Assembly (NCBI RefSeq): GCF_937891065.1
Contig: NZ_CALAEQ010000002.1
Span: 1-34,327 of the forward strand
Direction of reading: 5' to 3'
Origin: an uncultured Lutibacter sp.
Lineage (GTDB): Bacteria; Bacteroidota; Bacteroidia; Flavobacteriales; Flavobacteriaceae
Length of the DNA stretch: 34,327 nt
The stretch's first letter is position 1, and each line of letters opens with the position of its first letter. Of this stretch, positions 17,631 to 25,806 are shown in pieces. The notes beneath the pieces are model-generated. The model had not been told where the DNA came from. It worked only from the letters and a program-made list of their open reading frames with translations, and searched no databases. A program made the translations under genes and the position numbers.

Positions 17631-19451
17631 ATGTTAAAACATTTATTAATAAAAATTTTACTAATTATTCCATTTATTTCAATTTCTCAAGAGTTGTTAA
17701 TTAATACTTCAAACAGAAATATTACATCACTAAATGGAACTTGGAGTTATATTGTAGATCCTTATGAAACAGGTTATTACAATTACAGATACGAACCATA
17801 TGATCAATTGTCTGAAAATAACAATTCCGCATTTTATAATAATTATCATACTACTGATAAATTAGAACTCGTGGAGTATGATTTTGATAAATCACTTACA
17901 CTAACAGTTCCAGGTGATTGGAATTCTCAATACGAAAAGCTCTTTTATTATGAAGGTACAGTTTGGTATAAACGATCTTTTGATTATTCGTTTTTAAATG
18001 AAAATAATAGATTGTTTGTATACTTTGGCGCCATAAATTACAAAGCTGAGGTTTATTTAAATGGAAAAAAATTAGGTACACATGAAGGTGGTTTTACACC
18101 ATTTAATTTTGAAGTATCTGGAATTGTAAAGCCAACAAACAATTATTTAGTTGTAAAAGTTGATAATAAACGTTTTAAAGAAGCAGTGCCAACAATTAAT
18201 ACAGATTGGTGGAATTATGGCGGAATTACCAGAGATGTAAAACTAATTGAAGAGCCTAAAACGTATATTCAAAATTATAAAGTGCAACTTAAAAAAGGTG
18301 CTTCAAAAATAATTAGTGGATATGTGAAATTGAATGATGGTTCTACAAAAGAAGAAGTAACAATTTCAATACCTGAATTAAAAATTAATAAGTCATTTAT
18401 AAGTGATGATAAAGGAGTAGTTCAGTTTGAAATAAAAACGAAAAATATCAGTTTTTGGTCACCAGAATCTCCAAAATTATATGATGTTTTTATTAAAACT
18501 ACACAGCAAACTTTAAAAGATGAAATAGGTTTTAGAACAATTGAAACGGTTGGCCCAGATATTTTATTAAATGGAAAATCTATTTTTTTAAGAGGAATTT
18601 GTATTCATGAAGAAAATGCCATGCGAGGAGCTAGAGCCTATAATGAAGCTGATGCATTGGTAGCACTAAATTGGGCCAAAGAATTGGGCTGTAATTATGT
18701 TAGGTTAGCTCATTATCCACATAACGAGCATATAGTAAAATTAGCAGATAAAATGGGGATGATGGTTTGGGAGGAAATTCCAGTATATTGGACCGTTGAT
18801 TTTACCAATGAGACAACTTTAAACAATGCTAAAAATCAACTAACTGAAGCGATTACAAGAGATAAAAACAGAGCTTCAATTATCATTTGGTCAATGGCAA
18901 ATGAGACGCCTCCTTCTAATGATAGAAACACATTTTTAAAGAATCTTATCAATCATTCTAAATCATTAGATGATACAAGATTGGTAAGCGCAGCTCTTGA
19001 AAAACATTTTAAAGATGGTGTGAATGTTGTTGATGATGAAATTGGAAATTATTTGGACATTGTTGCATTTAATCAATACACTGGTTGGTATGGTGGGTCT
19101 TTAGAAGATGCTCCTAACGCAAAATGGGATATTAAATTTAATAAACCTGTTGTAATTTCAGAATTTGGAGGTGGTGCTTTACAGGGTTTACATGGAACAA
19201 TACAAGAACGTTGGACAGAAGAATATCAAGAATATTTGTATGTGCAAAATCTAAAAATGATTGAAAAAATTCCAAATATAAGAGGGGTTAGCCCTTGGAT
19301 TTTAAATGATTTTCGATCTCCAAAAAGAGTACTTCCAAACATTCAAGATGGTTGGAATAGGAAAGGATTAATCTCAAACCACGGCATAAAAAAGAAAGCA
19401 TTTTTTACCGTCCAAGAATTTTATAAGAATATAAAACTTCAATATCAATAA
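17631..19451 (+). CDS. GH2 glycosidase (beta-glucuronidase/beta-galactosidase-like)
   Basis: A 606-residue secreted enzyme (signal peptide cleaved near Ser19). Domain order is the usual GH2 one: a sugar-binding jelly roll (about 25-215, with SLNGTWSY and YEGTVWYKRSF), an Ig-like domain (about 216-305), and the barrel, which opens with the boundary motif FLRGICIHEE. The acid/base is Glu425 in WSMANETPP and the nucleophile is Glu511 in VISEFGGGAL. The length is that of bacterial beta-glucuronidases rather than of the 1000-residue LacZ type. GH2 covers beta-galactosidase, beta-mannosidase and beta-glucuronidase, so substrate cannot be fixed; its presence suggests the target glycan carries something besides plain beta-1,3-glucose. 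Confidence 0.88.
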   Translation: MLKHLLIKILLIIPFISISQELLINTSNRNITSLNGTWSYIVDPYETGYYNYRYEPYDQLSENNNSAFYNNYHTTDKLELVEYDFDKSLTLTVPGDWNSQYEKLFYYEGTVWYKRSFDYSFLNENNRLFVYFGAINYKAEVYLNGKKLGTHEGGFTPFNFEVSGIVKPTNNYLVVKVDNKRFKEAVPTINTDWWNYGGITRDVKLIEEPKTYIQNYKVQLKKGASKIISGYVKLNDGSTKEEVTISIPELKINKSFISDDKGVVQFEIKTKNISFWSPESPKLYDVFIKTTQQTLKDEIGFRTIETVGPDILLNGKSIFLRGICIHEENAMRGARAYNEADALVALNWAKELGCNYVRLAHYPHNEHIVKLADKMGMMVWEEIPVYWTVDFTNETTLNNAKNQLTEAITRDKNRASIIIWSMANETPPSNDRNTFLKNLINHSKSLDDTRLVSAALEKHFKDGVNVVDDEIGNYLDIVAFNQYTGWYGGSLEDAPNAKWDIKFNKPVVISEFGGGALQGLHGTIQERWTEEYQEYLYVQNLKMIEKIPNIRGVSPWILNDFRSPKRVLPNIQDGWNRKGLISNHGIKKKAFFTVQEFYKNIKLQYQ

Positions 19452-19468
19452 ATAATATATTATTAAAA

Positions 19469-21010
19469 ATGTCACATAAAATATCTTTTAAGTTACCAAA
19501 TCTCAAACGTCATCTTTACTATTTATTAATAATTGTAAGTGTTCTTTTAACATCTTGTAGTGATGATAGCCCAAGTATTCCTCCTATTATTGAAGGAACC
19601 GAATTAGTTGATTTTGCTTTTTTAAAGGTGAATAACCCTAGTCTTTCAAGCGATATTTATTTAAACAAAGTGGAAAACACTTTTAAAGGAAGAGTTTCAT
19701 ATAGCACAGATATTAAAAATCTTGTGGCAACATACATTCATAATGGATTAAAAGTTGAAGTGAATAACGTTGCCCAAGAAGTAGGAACAACATTGAATGA
19801 TTTTAAAAATCCAGTAACTTTTATAGTTAAAACAACCGACGGAAGAGAACAAAATTATGAGGTTGATGTAACATATTTTACAGGGTTGCCTATTGTTTAC
19901 CTAATAACAGATGGCAATGCAGCAATAGACTCAAAAGATGATTATAGAGAAGGAGATATAATAATAGAAGGAGGAAGAAATTTTATTGATTTTGACGAAA
20001 CTTCAATGGAAATTAGAGGTAGAGGAAATTCTACTTGGTGGCTACACCCAAAAAAGCCTTATCAAATGAAATTGAGTAATAAAACAGAAGTATTAGGAAT
20101 GCCAAAAGATAAAAAATGGATTTTTTTGGCCGAACACTCAGATAAAACTTTGATGCGTAATACAATAGCATTTGAAATGGGTTATTTGAGTAAACTAGAT
20201 TGGACTCCAAAATCTGAATATGCTGAAGTTTTTGTGAATAATGAGTATTCAGGAACTTATAATATTTCACAAAAAGTTGAGGAAAGTAGCAACAGAGTTG
20301 ATTTAGGCGATACAGGTTATTTATTAGAAATAGATCAATTAGAAAGATTAGATCCCGATGATGTGTATTTTAGAACAAACGATTTTTTAATAAATATAAA
20401 GGAACCAGATTTAGAATATGGAAGCACTACTTTTAATTATGTAAAAGATTTAGTAAATGAATTTGAAATTGTTTTAAAAAGTTCAGATTTTAAAAATCCA
20501 ACTTCGGGTTATGCGAAATACATTGATGTAGATAGCTTTATTGATTGGTATTTGATAAGTGAAATTACAAAAAATCAAGATTCAAAAAGTTTCTCTAGTA
20601 TTTTTTTAAATGTAATTCCTGGTGAAAAAATTAAAATGGGACCACTTTGGGATTTTGATTTGGCTTTTGGAAACGTAAACTACTCAGACGCTACAAACCC
20701 AACAGGTTTTTGGGTAAAAGAACATAAATGGTATGCTCGTCTTTTTGAAGATCCGACTTTTGTAAATAAAATAAAGTCTCGTTTTGCTTATTTTAAAAAC
20801 AATCAAAACCTCATTTTAAATAAAATGGATTTTTATGCAAATTATTTAAAATATGCCCAAGATGAAAATGATATAAAATGGAATACTTTGGGTAATTATG
20901 TTTGGCCAAATCCAGTGGTTTATAATACTTATGAAGAAGAAGTTGATCATTTAAAAACTTGGTATACAACAAGAATGGAATGGTTGGATGGAGCATATAT
21001 GGATTTATAA
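19469..21010 (+). CDS. CotH-domain lipoprotein with DUF5018-like N-terminal domain
   Basis: A 513-residue lipoprotein with a long N-terminal region and lipobox LTSC (Cys30). Residues about 45-135 form a beta domain ending NPVTFIVKTTDGREQNYEV, as in DUF5018-type surface domains. The rest is a CotH-like protein-kinase-fold domain: GRGNSTW (184-190), KTLMRNTIAFEMG, FVNNEYSGTYNISQKVE, and GPLWDFDLAFG (391-401), where Asp395/Asp397 match the metal-binding DFD motif. CotH proteins are atypical kinases first known from spore coats; in Bacteroidota they occur as cell-surface lipoproteins, and what they phosphorylate or bind is not known. As last gene of the glucan cluster, 17 bases behind GH2, it may be a surface binding or modifying factor. 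Confidence 0.82.
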   Translation: MSHKISFKLPNLKRHLYYLLIIVSVLLTSCSDDSPSIPPIIEGTELVDFAFLKVNNPSLSSDIYLNKVENTFKGRVSYSTDIKNLVATYIHNGLKVEVNNVAQEVGTTLNDFKNPVTFIVKTTDGREQNYEVDVTYFTGLPIVYLITDGNAAIDSKDDYREGDIIIEGGRNFIDFDETSMEIRGRGNSTWWLHPKKPYQMKLSNKTEVLGMPKDKKWIFLAEHSDKTLMRNTIAFEMGYLSKLDWTPKSEYAEVFVNNEYSGTYNISQKVEESSNRVDLGDTGYLLEIDQLERLDPDDVYFRTNDFLINIKEPDLEYGSTTFNYVKDLVNEFEIVLKSSDFKNPTSGYAKYIDVDSFIDWYLISEITKNQDSKSFSSIFLNVIPGEKIKMGPLWDFDLAFGNVNYSDATNPTGFWVKEHKWYARLFEDPTFVNKIKSRFAYFKNNQNLILNKMDFYANYLKYAQDENDIKWNTLGNYVWPNPVVYNTYEEEVDHLKTWYTTRMEWLDGAYMDL

Positions 21011-21131
21011 AAAAGATAAAAAGACTTTCTAAAACAAAGAAATTTTAATTTAATTATATTTAATGCTTTTTGAGGGTTGACAATATAAATGTGATCGATT
21101 TTTTTTGATAGGTTAACGTAATTTAAGGAAA

Positions 21132-22049
21132 TTAAATAATCTCAAACACTTTACCAGCTTCAGCTAAAAAAGTGTTTTTAAATACTTCTTGGGCTTCAGT
21201 TTTAAAGGCTTCAATATTTTTATATCTTCCGCTATAGTGACCAACAATTAATTGTTTTACGTTTGCTTGTTTTGCAATATTTGCTGCTTGAGATGCGGTT
21301 GAGTGTTTTGTTTTAGCAGCTAGTTCTTCTCTGTCCTTCAAAAAAGTGGTTTCATGGTATAAACAGCTAGCATTTTTTATAATTGGAACAATTTCAGGGA
21401 AATATGAAGTATCACTGCAAAAAGCATAACTTTTAGTTTTTTCTGGATCTAAGGTCAGTATTTCATTTTTTAATACTTTACCGTTTTTCAACGTAAAATC
21501 TCTACCAATTTTTAAATTTTGATAATCGCAAATTTCAATTTCAGGATAATTGAGTATAGCGTTCATATCTAATTTACGTTCTCCGATTTTTTCTTTAAAT
21601 AAAAAACCGTTCGTATAAATTCGATGATCTAATGGAATGGTAAATACTTCAACTTTATCATCTTCAAAAATAAGTTCACTTTTTTCAGAAGAAAGTTCGT
21701 GAAATAATAAAGGATAATGTGTCCAGGAATTTGAGAGCTTTAATTGTAAAGTAATAATTTCTTTCAATCCTTTTGGACCGTAAATATGCAATTCAGTTTC
21801 TCTGTTTAACAGTCTAAAAGTAGCTACTAAACCTATCAAACCATAAATATGATCACCGTGTAAATGAGAAATGAAAATGTGTTTAATTTTAGAAAATTTA
21901 ATACCATATTTACGCAATTGTACTTGAGTTCCTTCACCACAATCAATCAAAAAGTTATGATTTTTAATTTCTAAAAACTGAGATGTTGGGTGAGCGTTTA
22001 CTCTTGGTGTAGCAGAATGGCAACCTAAAATTGTGAGTTTTAAGCTCAT
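21132..22049 (-). CDS. rnz: Ribonuclease Z (tRNA 3' endonuclease)
   Basis: A 305-residue metallo-beta-lactamase-fold nuclease that trims tRNA precursors at the 3' end. The zinc motif HLHGDH lies at residues 62-67, FLIDCGEGTQ at 33-42, CSDTSY supplies the bridging aspartate, and VGHYSGRY near the end carries the last histidine ligand. Length is normal for the short bacterial form. Its start overlaps the stop of the preceding small gene by four bases, so the two are translationally coupled and rnz is the last gene of the pyr operon. Confidence 0.95.
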   Translation of the reverse strand: MSLKLTILGCHSATPRVNAHPTSQFLEIKNHNFLIDCGEGTQVQLRKYGIKFSKIKHIFISHLHGDHIYGLIGLVATFRLLNRETELHIYGPKGLKEIITLQLKLSNSWTHYPLLFHELSSEKSELIFEDDKVEVFTIPLDHRIYTNGFLFKEKIGERKLDMNAILNYPEIEICDYQNLKIGRDFTLKNGKVLKNEILTLDPEKTKSYAFCSDTSYFPEIVPIIKNASCLYHETTFLKDREELAAKTKHSTASQAANIAKQANVKQLIVGHYSGRYKNIEAFKTEAQEVFKNTFLAEAGKVFEII

Positions 22050-22408
22050 CTAATAACAATTCTTTTTGAGATGACTTCTGTTTCAGTTTGAAGTGTATAT
22101 ATGTACATTCCTTTAATTAAATCATCACGATTAAATAGAATAGCATTGTAACCAATTTTAGAATTAACTTGTTCAATATATACAGTTTTACCCAATAAAT
22201 TTTTTACTGTAAATTCAATTTGTTGAATTATAGTAGATTGAAAATTAATTTTAGTTGCTACATTAAAAGGATTGGGATAAGCAGAAATTGAAGACAATGT
22301 TGCCTGTGGCTCATTTTTTTTAATAACAATAGTATTCTTTTCATTTTGCTGCGCAAAAGAAAAAGCAGAAAACAATAAAATAGTTATTAAAAGTAGTTTT
22401 TTCATCAA
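22046..22408 (-). CDS. Stand-alone T9SS C-terminal sorting domain protein
   Basis: A 120-residue protein made of only a signal peptide (cleavage after about Ala19), a short charged linker and a type A T9SS sorting domain: ISAYPNPFNVATKINFQS, then VKNLLGKTVY, then LIKGMYIYTLQTETEVISKRIVIR at the end. Such domains normally sit at the C-terminus of large secreted enzymes, where they direct export across the outer membrane and are cut off. Here there is almost no cargo (about 15 residues). It could be a degenerate remnant or a small functional factor; its overlap with rnz and its intact reading frame favour a maintained gene. Confidence 0.8.
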   Translation of the reverse strand: MMKKLLLITILLFSAFSFAQQNEKNTIVIKKNEPQATLSSISAYPNPFNVATKINFQSTIIQQIEFTVKNLLGKTVYIEQVNSKIGYNAILFNRDDLIKGMYIYTLQTETEVISKRIVIR

Positions 22409-22423
22409 TAAGCCAAATTGGTT

Positions 22424-22756
22424 TTAAAATCCTAAATCTCGTTCAATAGCATCCATTTCAAGTATGTCTATCGCCTCTGTTAATGTTGGCACAACATTTA
22501 ATTCATCTGGAATATTATCAATATTTATTCCTTTGCAAATAAGCACAAAACTTGTGCCATTTTTTATATGTTGTTTACTTAGTTTCAAAAATAAGATTAA
22601 TTCTTTAATATTTATGTTAAATTTTTCTGAAAAATCAATAATTAAATTTTCATTTTTAAATTCTTGATAGCGGTTTTTAAAATCTAATAAAAAATCTGAA
22701 ACTGATTTTGTGTTTGGTTTTATATGTGTGTAATTTTTAGTTTTTGTACTAAACAT
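22424..22756 (-). CDS. Small STAS-like protein associated with rnz
   Basis: A 110-residue cytoplasmic protein with alternating strands and helices: NLIIDFSEKFN, a helix KELILFLKLSKQHIKNG, strand TSFVLICKGI, then DELNVVPTLTEAIDIL. The pattern matches the STAS/anti-sigma-antagonist fold, without a clear phosphorylatable serine in the usual place. Comparable proteins sit beside rnz in Flavobacteriia and are sometimes annotated as ribonuclease Z by proximity. It lies 5 bases after pyrB and 15 bases before the sorting-domain gene. No function can be given from sequence. Confidence 0.75.
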   Translation of the reverse strand: MFSTKTKNYTHIKPNTKSVSDFLLDFKNRYQEFKNENLIIDFSEKFNINIKELILFLKLSKQHIKNGTSFVLICKGINIDNIPDELNVVPTLTEAIDILEMDAIERDLGF

Positions 22757-22761
22757 AACAG

Positions 22762-23691
22762 CTATTGTTTAATTTGTTGAGCTAATAAGTAGATAACCGC
22801 CATACGAATGGCAACTCCATTTTCAACTTGATTTAAAATTATAGATTGATCAGAATCAGCAACATCACTTGATATCTCAACACCTCTGTTAATTGGTCCT
22901 GGGTGCATTATCACAATTTTCTTGTCGAGTGAATTTAATAACTTTTTATTAATTCCAAATAGTTGAGAATATTCTCTTGTTGAAGGGAAATAATTAATTT
23001 CCATTCGTTCATTTTGAACTCTTAATACATTTGCCACATCACACCAATCTAATGCTTTTTTAATATCGTATTCAATACTAACTCCTAAACTTTCAATGTA
23101 TTTAGGAATTAATGTTTTAGGTCCACAAACTTTAATTTCAGCACCTTGTAATTTTAAAGCATAAATATTTGAAAGTGCAACTCGAGAATGTAAAATATCA
23201 CCAACTATCAATACTTTTTTACCTGTAACACTTCCTAATTTTTCACGAATAGAATAGGAATCTAAAAGCGCTTGTGTTGGATGTTCATGAGTACCATCGC
23301 CTGCATTTATGATTTTAGCATTTACATGGTTAGATAAAAAGTCACAAGCTCCAACATTTGGATGCCTCATTACTATAATATCAACTTTCATTGATAAAAT
23401 ATTATTAACAGTGTCAATTAAAGTTTCTCCTTTTTTTACGGAAGATTGGCTTGCTGAAAAGTTAATAACATCAGCAGATAACCTTTTTTCAGCCAATTCA
23501 AAAGAAAGTTTAGTTCGAGTACTGTTTTCAAAAAATATATTAGCAATAGTAATGTCTCTTAATGAAGGTACTTTTTTAATTGACCGATTTATAACTTCTT
23601 TAAAGTGATCAGCTGTTTTAAAAATTAAGTCTATATCAGCTTTGTTTAAATGTTTTATCCCTAAAAGGTGTTGTACGCTTAACTGACTCAT
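22762..23691 (-). CDS. pyrB: Aspartate carbamoyltransferase catalytic subunit
   Basis: This catalyses the first committed step of pyrimidine synthesis, joining carbamoyl phosphate and aspartate in the cytoplasm. The carbamoyl-phosphate motif FFENSTRTKLSFE (Ser57-Thr60) is intact, as are HPTQALLD and HPGPINRGVE. The 309-residue length is normal for the catalytic chain. No pyrI regulatory subunit is adjacent. The gene starts 4 bases after the pyrR stop, so the two are co-transcribed. Confidence 0.96.
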   Translation of the reverse strand: MSQLSVQHLLGIKHLNKADIDLIFKTADHFKEVINRSIKKVPSLRDITIANIFFENSTRTKLSFELAEKRLSADVINFSASQSSVKKGETLIDTVNNILSMKVDIIVMRHPNVGACDFLSNHVNAKIINAGDGTHEHPTQALLDSYSIREKLGSVTGKKVLIVGDILHSRVALSNIYALKLQGAEIKVCGPKTLIPKYIESLGVSIEYDIKKALDWCDVANVLRVQNERMEINYFPSTREYSQLFGINKKLLNSLDKKIVIMHPGPINRGVEISSDVADSDQSIILNQVENGVAIRMAVIYLLAQQIKQ

Positions 23692-23695
23692 AAAA

Positions 23696-24235
23696 CTAAT
23701 TATTAATTATATATACTGCATCTTTTGTGTCTTTTTCTTTCCAATGCACTGTTACTTTTTCTTCGTTAATAACATCAACTTGTCTTCCTAAATAATTGGG
23801 TTGTATTGGTAAGTGACGACTAAACCTTCGGTCAATTAAAACCAAAAGTTCAATGTTTGAAGGTCTTCCAAATGATTGAATAGCTGTTAAAGCAGCACGA
23901 ATACTTCTACCTGAAAAAAGTACATCATCAATAAAAACTACTTTTTTATCTTCAACAATAAAATCTATATGTGTTTTATTTGCTTCTAAAGGAGCTTCAC
24001 GTCGTCTAAAGTCATCTCTATAAAAAGTGATGTCTAAATGCCCTAATTTTATATTTGAAATTGCATAATCGTTTTGCAGAATGCTTGCTAAACGCTCAGC
24101 TAGATAAATACCTCTAGGTTGAATTCCTATAAGAACCGTATTTTCAAAATTATTATGGTTTTCAATTAACTGACATGCTAATCGATGTAATATAATGTGA
24201 ATTTCTTTAGAGTTAAGTAGCGTTTTTTTACTCAT
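23696..24235 (-). CDS. pyrR: PyrR bifunctional regulator / uracil phosphoribosyltransferase
   Basis: A 179-residue PyrR homologue. The PRPP-binding motif VVFIDDVLFSGRSIRAAL lies at about 99-116, and ITFYRDDFRRR and the C-terminal VINEEKVTVHW are typical. In Gram-positive bacteria PyrR attenuates pyr transcription by binding leader RNA; in Bacteroidota the regulatory role is less clear. I chose the ATG at 24235 over the one at 24250 because MSKKTLLNSKEI is the usual beginning and because the upstream ATG would start inside the palindrome at the predicted transcription start. The operon continues pyrB, STAS-like gene, T9SS tail gene, rnz. Confidence 0.93.
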   Translation of the reverse strand: MSKKTLLNSKEIHIILHRLACQLIENHNNFENTVLIGIQPRGIYLAERLASILQNDYAISNIKLGHLDITFYRDDFRRREAPLEANKTHIDFIVEDKKVVFIDDVLFSGRSIRAALTAIQSFGRPSNIELLVLIDRRFSRHLPIQPNYLGRQVDVINEEKVTVHWKEKDTKDAVYIINN

Positions 24236-24242
24236 GACAATA

Positions 24243-24269
24243 CCAAACATTGTTTGGAAAACAAATATA
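24243..24269 (-). promoter_or_regulatory. Probable pyrR operon promoter element with palindrome
   Basis: On the minus strand TATATTTG (24269-24262) fits the Bacteroidota -7 consensus TAnnTTTG. Just downstream, CCAAACATTGTTTGG (24243-24257) is a perfect palindrome with 6-bp arms and a 3-base centre, covering the expected transcription start. No clear TTG is found 17-23 bases upstream of the -7 element, so the promoter is incomplete. The palindrome could be an operator, or a short 5' hairpin in the leader. Confidence 0.45.
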
Positions 24270-24372
24270 CAGCATTTTGTTAATTAATTTGTTAAAAAGA
24301 TTAGAAGTTTAGTTTAAAAATTTTGAAAAGTTCTTGTACTTTTATTGTTATAGAAATAAGCTATTCTTTCAT

Positions 24373-25767
24373 ATGCCTTTAACTCCAAAAGAGAATAATA
24401 TTCCATTATCAAAATTTGAATCAATGCTTAAAACAAATAGCATTTATTTTTTCGACTCAATTGAATTTGAGGAGATTATACATAGCTATTTAGATTCTGG
24501 AAAAAATTCTTTAGCAAAAAAAGCTATAAAATTAGGTTTAGATCAACATCCAAAATCTGTGTTGTTAAAATTACTTCAGGCTGAATTATTAATTTTTGAT
24601 GGTGAAATTGACAAAGCTTCTACTTTATTAAAAGAATTACAAGCTATTGAACCAACCAATGATGAGGTATATGTTCAACAAGCAAATCTCTGTTCAAAAA
24701 AAGATGACCATAGTGGGGCAATAGATTTATTGAAAATTGCTTTACTTTATACAGATGATGAAGCTGATATCTTATCCTTATTAGGAATGGAGTATTTATT
24801 CTTAGATGATTTTGATCAGGCCAGAATTAATTTTGAGAAGTGTTTAGAATTTGATTTGGAAGATTATTCGTCTCTTTACAATGCAGTTTATTGTTTTGAT
24901 ATGCAAAATAAGCATCAAGAAGCGGCAGAATATTTAAATTTGTACATTAATAAAGATCCTTATAGTGAAGTAGCTTGGCATCAATTAGGGCGTCAATATT
25001 TTATTTTAGAAAATTATAATGAAGCCGTAAGAGCGTTTGATTATGCAGTGCTAATTGATGAATATTTTGTAGGTGCATACCTTGAAAAAGCGAAGACTTT
25101 AGAAGAATTAAATCGTTTTGAAGAAGCTATTGAAAATTATAAAAAAACGATTGAATTGGATGATCCAACATCGTTTGTTTATTTACGAATTGGAAAATGT
25201 TATGAAGATTTAAACAAAGCAAATTTAGCGATTCAATATTATAAAAAAGCAACTCATGAAGACCCATTATTAGATAAAGCTTGGTTCGCAATTACAAACG
25301 TTTACCTTAAAAATAGAAACTTTAGTAAAGCATTGTTTTATATTGATAAAGCCATTGAAATTGATGAGCAAAACACCATTTATTGGCGTAAATATGCTGA
25401 AATTAATTTAAATCTGAATCTTTTTGAAGAAGCTGTAAATGGTTTTCAACAGTGCATTTTATTACAAGATAAAGATCTTATAATTTGGCTAGGATTAAGT
25501 GATACTTTATCATATTTAGGTGAATATGAAGATGCATTAAAAAATTTATTGAAAGCAAAAACTTATTTTAAGGATTTTGCAGAAATAGAATATAGGGTAA
25601 GTGCACTTTATTTTAAATTTAAAAATTCTAAAAAAGGAACAACACATTTAAAAGCAGCCTTATCTATAGATTTTGAATCTAAAAACATTTTGAAAGAGTT
25701 ATTTCCAGATGTTTTTAAAATGAAAGAGGTAAAAGACATTATAAGAGGTTTCAAAAAAAAATTGTAA
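24373..25767 (+). CDS. Tetratricopeptide repeat protein
   Basis: A 464-residue cytoplasmic protein of roughly ten to twelve consecutive TPR units; clear ones include EVAWHQLGRQYFILENYNEA, AYLEKAKTLEELNRFEEAI and FVYLRIGKCYEDLNKANLAI. No signal peptide, membrane helix or catalytic domain is visible, so it is probably a scaffold for protein-protein contacts. I take the ATG at 24373 as start (MPLTPKENNIPLSKFE); an upstream TTG at 24334 would add 13 aromatic-rich residues that look untranslated. It heads the block with two DUF368 genes and aroE, a neighbourhood that seems conserved in Flavobacteriia. Confidence 0.88.
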   Translation: MPLTPKENNIPLSKFESMLKTNSIYFFDSIEFEEIIHSYLDSGKNSLAKKAIKLGLDQHPKSVLLKLLQAELLIFDGEIDKASTLLKELQAIEPTNDEVYVQQANLCSKKDDHSGAIDLLKIALLYTDDEADILSLLGMEYLFLDDFDQARINFEKCLEFDLEDYSSLYNAVYCFDMQNKHQEAAEYLNLYINKDPYSEVAWHQLGRQYFILENYNEAVRAFDYAVLIDEYFVGAYLEKAKTLEELNRFEEAIENYKKTIELDDPTSFVYLRIGKCYEDLNKANLAIQYYKKATHEDPLLDKAWFAITNVYLKNRNFSKALFYIDKAIEIDEQNTIYWRKYAEINLNLNLFEEAVNGFQQCILLQDKDLIIWLGLSDTLSYLGEYEDALKNLLKAKTYFKDFAEIEYRVSALYFKFKNSKKGTTHLKAALSIDFESKNILKELFPDVFKMKEVKDIIRGFKKKL

Positions 25768-25776
25768 TAAAAATGT

Positions 25777-25784
25777 TACATTTG
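25777..25784 (+). promoter_or_regulatory. Possible -7 promoter element before the first DUF368 gene
   Basis: TACATTTG exactly fits the Bacteroidota -7 consensus TAnnTTTG and lies 22 bases before the ATG at 25807. The nearest TTG upstream (25762-25764) is only 12 bases away, too close for the usual -33 spacing, so support rests on the -7 element alone. Confidence 0.4.
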
Positions 25785-25806
25785 TGCATCTAAGATTTGA
25801 AGGCAA

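Noticed and set aside
19451-19464. AATAATATATTATT palindrome before the CotH gene
   Set aside because: It is entirely A/T in very AT-rich DNA and is likely to be chance.
21011-21131. Terminator between the convergent CotH and rnz genes
   Set aside because: I found no convincing stem-loop in these 121 bases; only an AT-rich stretch with short T-runs.
24236-24333. PyrR-binding attenuator leader
   Set aside because: The probable leader is about 20 bases long and shows no terminator/antiterminator pair.
24334-24372. TTG-started extension of the TPR protein
   Set aside because: The extra 13 residues are aromatic and unlike the rest; ATG at 24373 gives a normal start.
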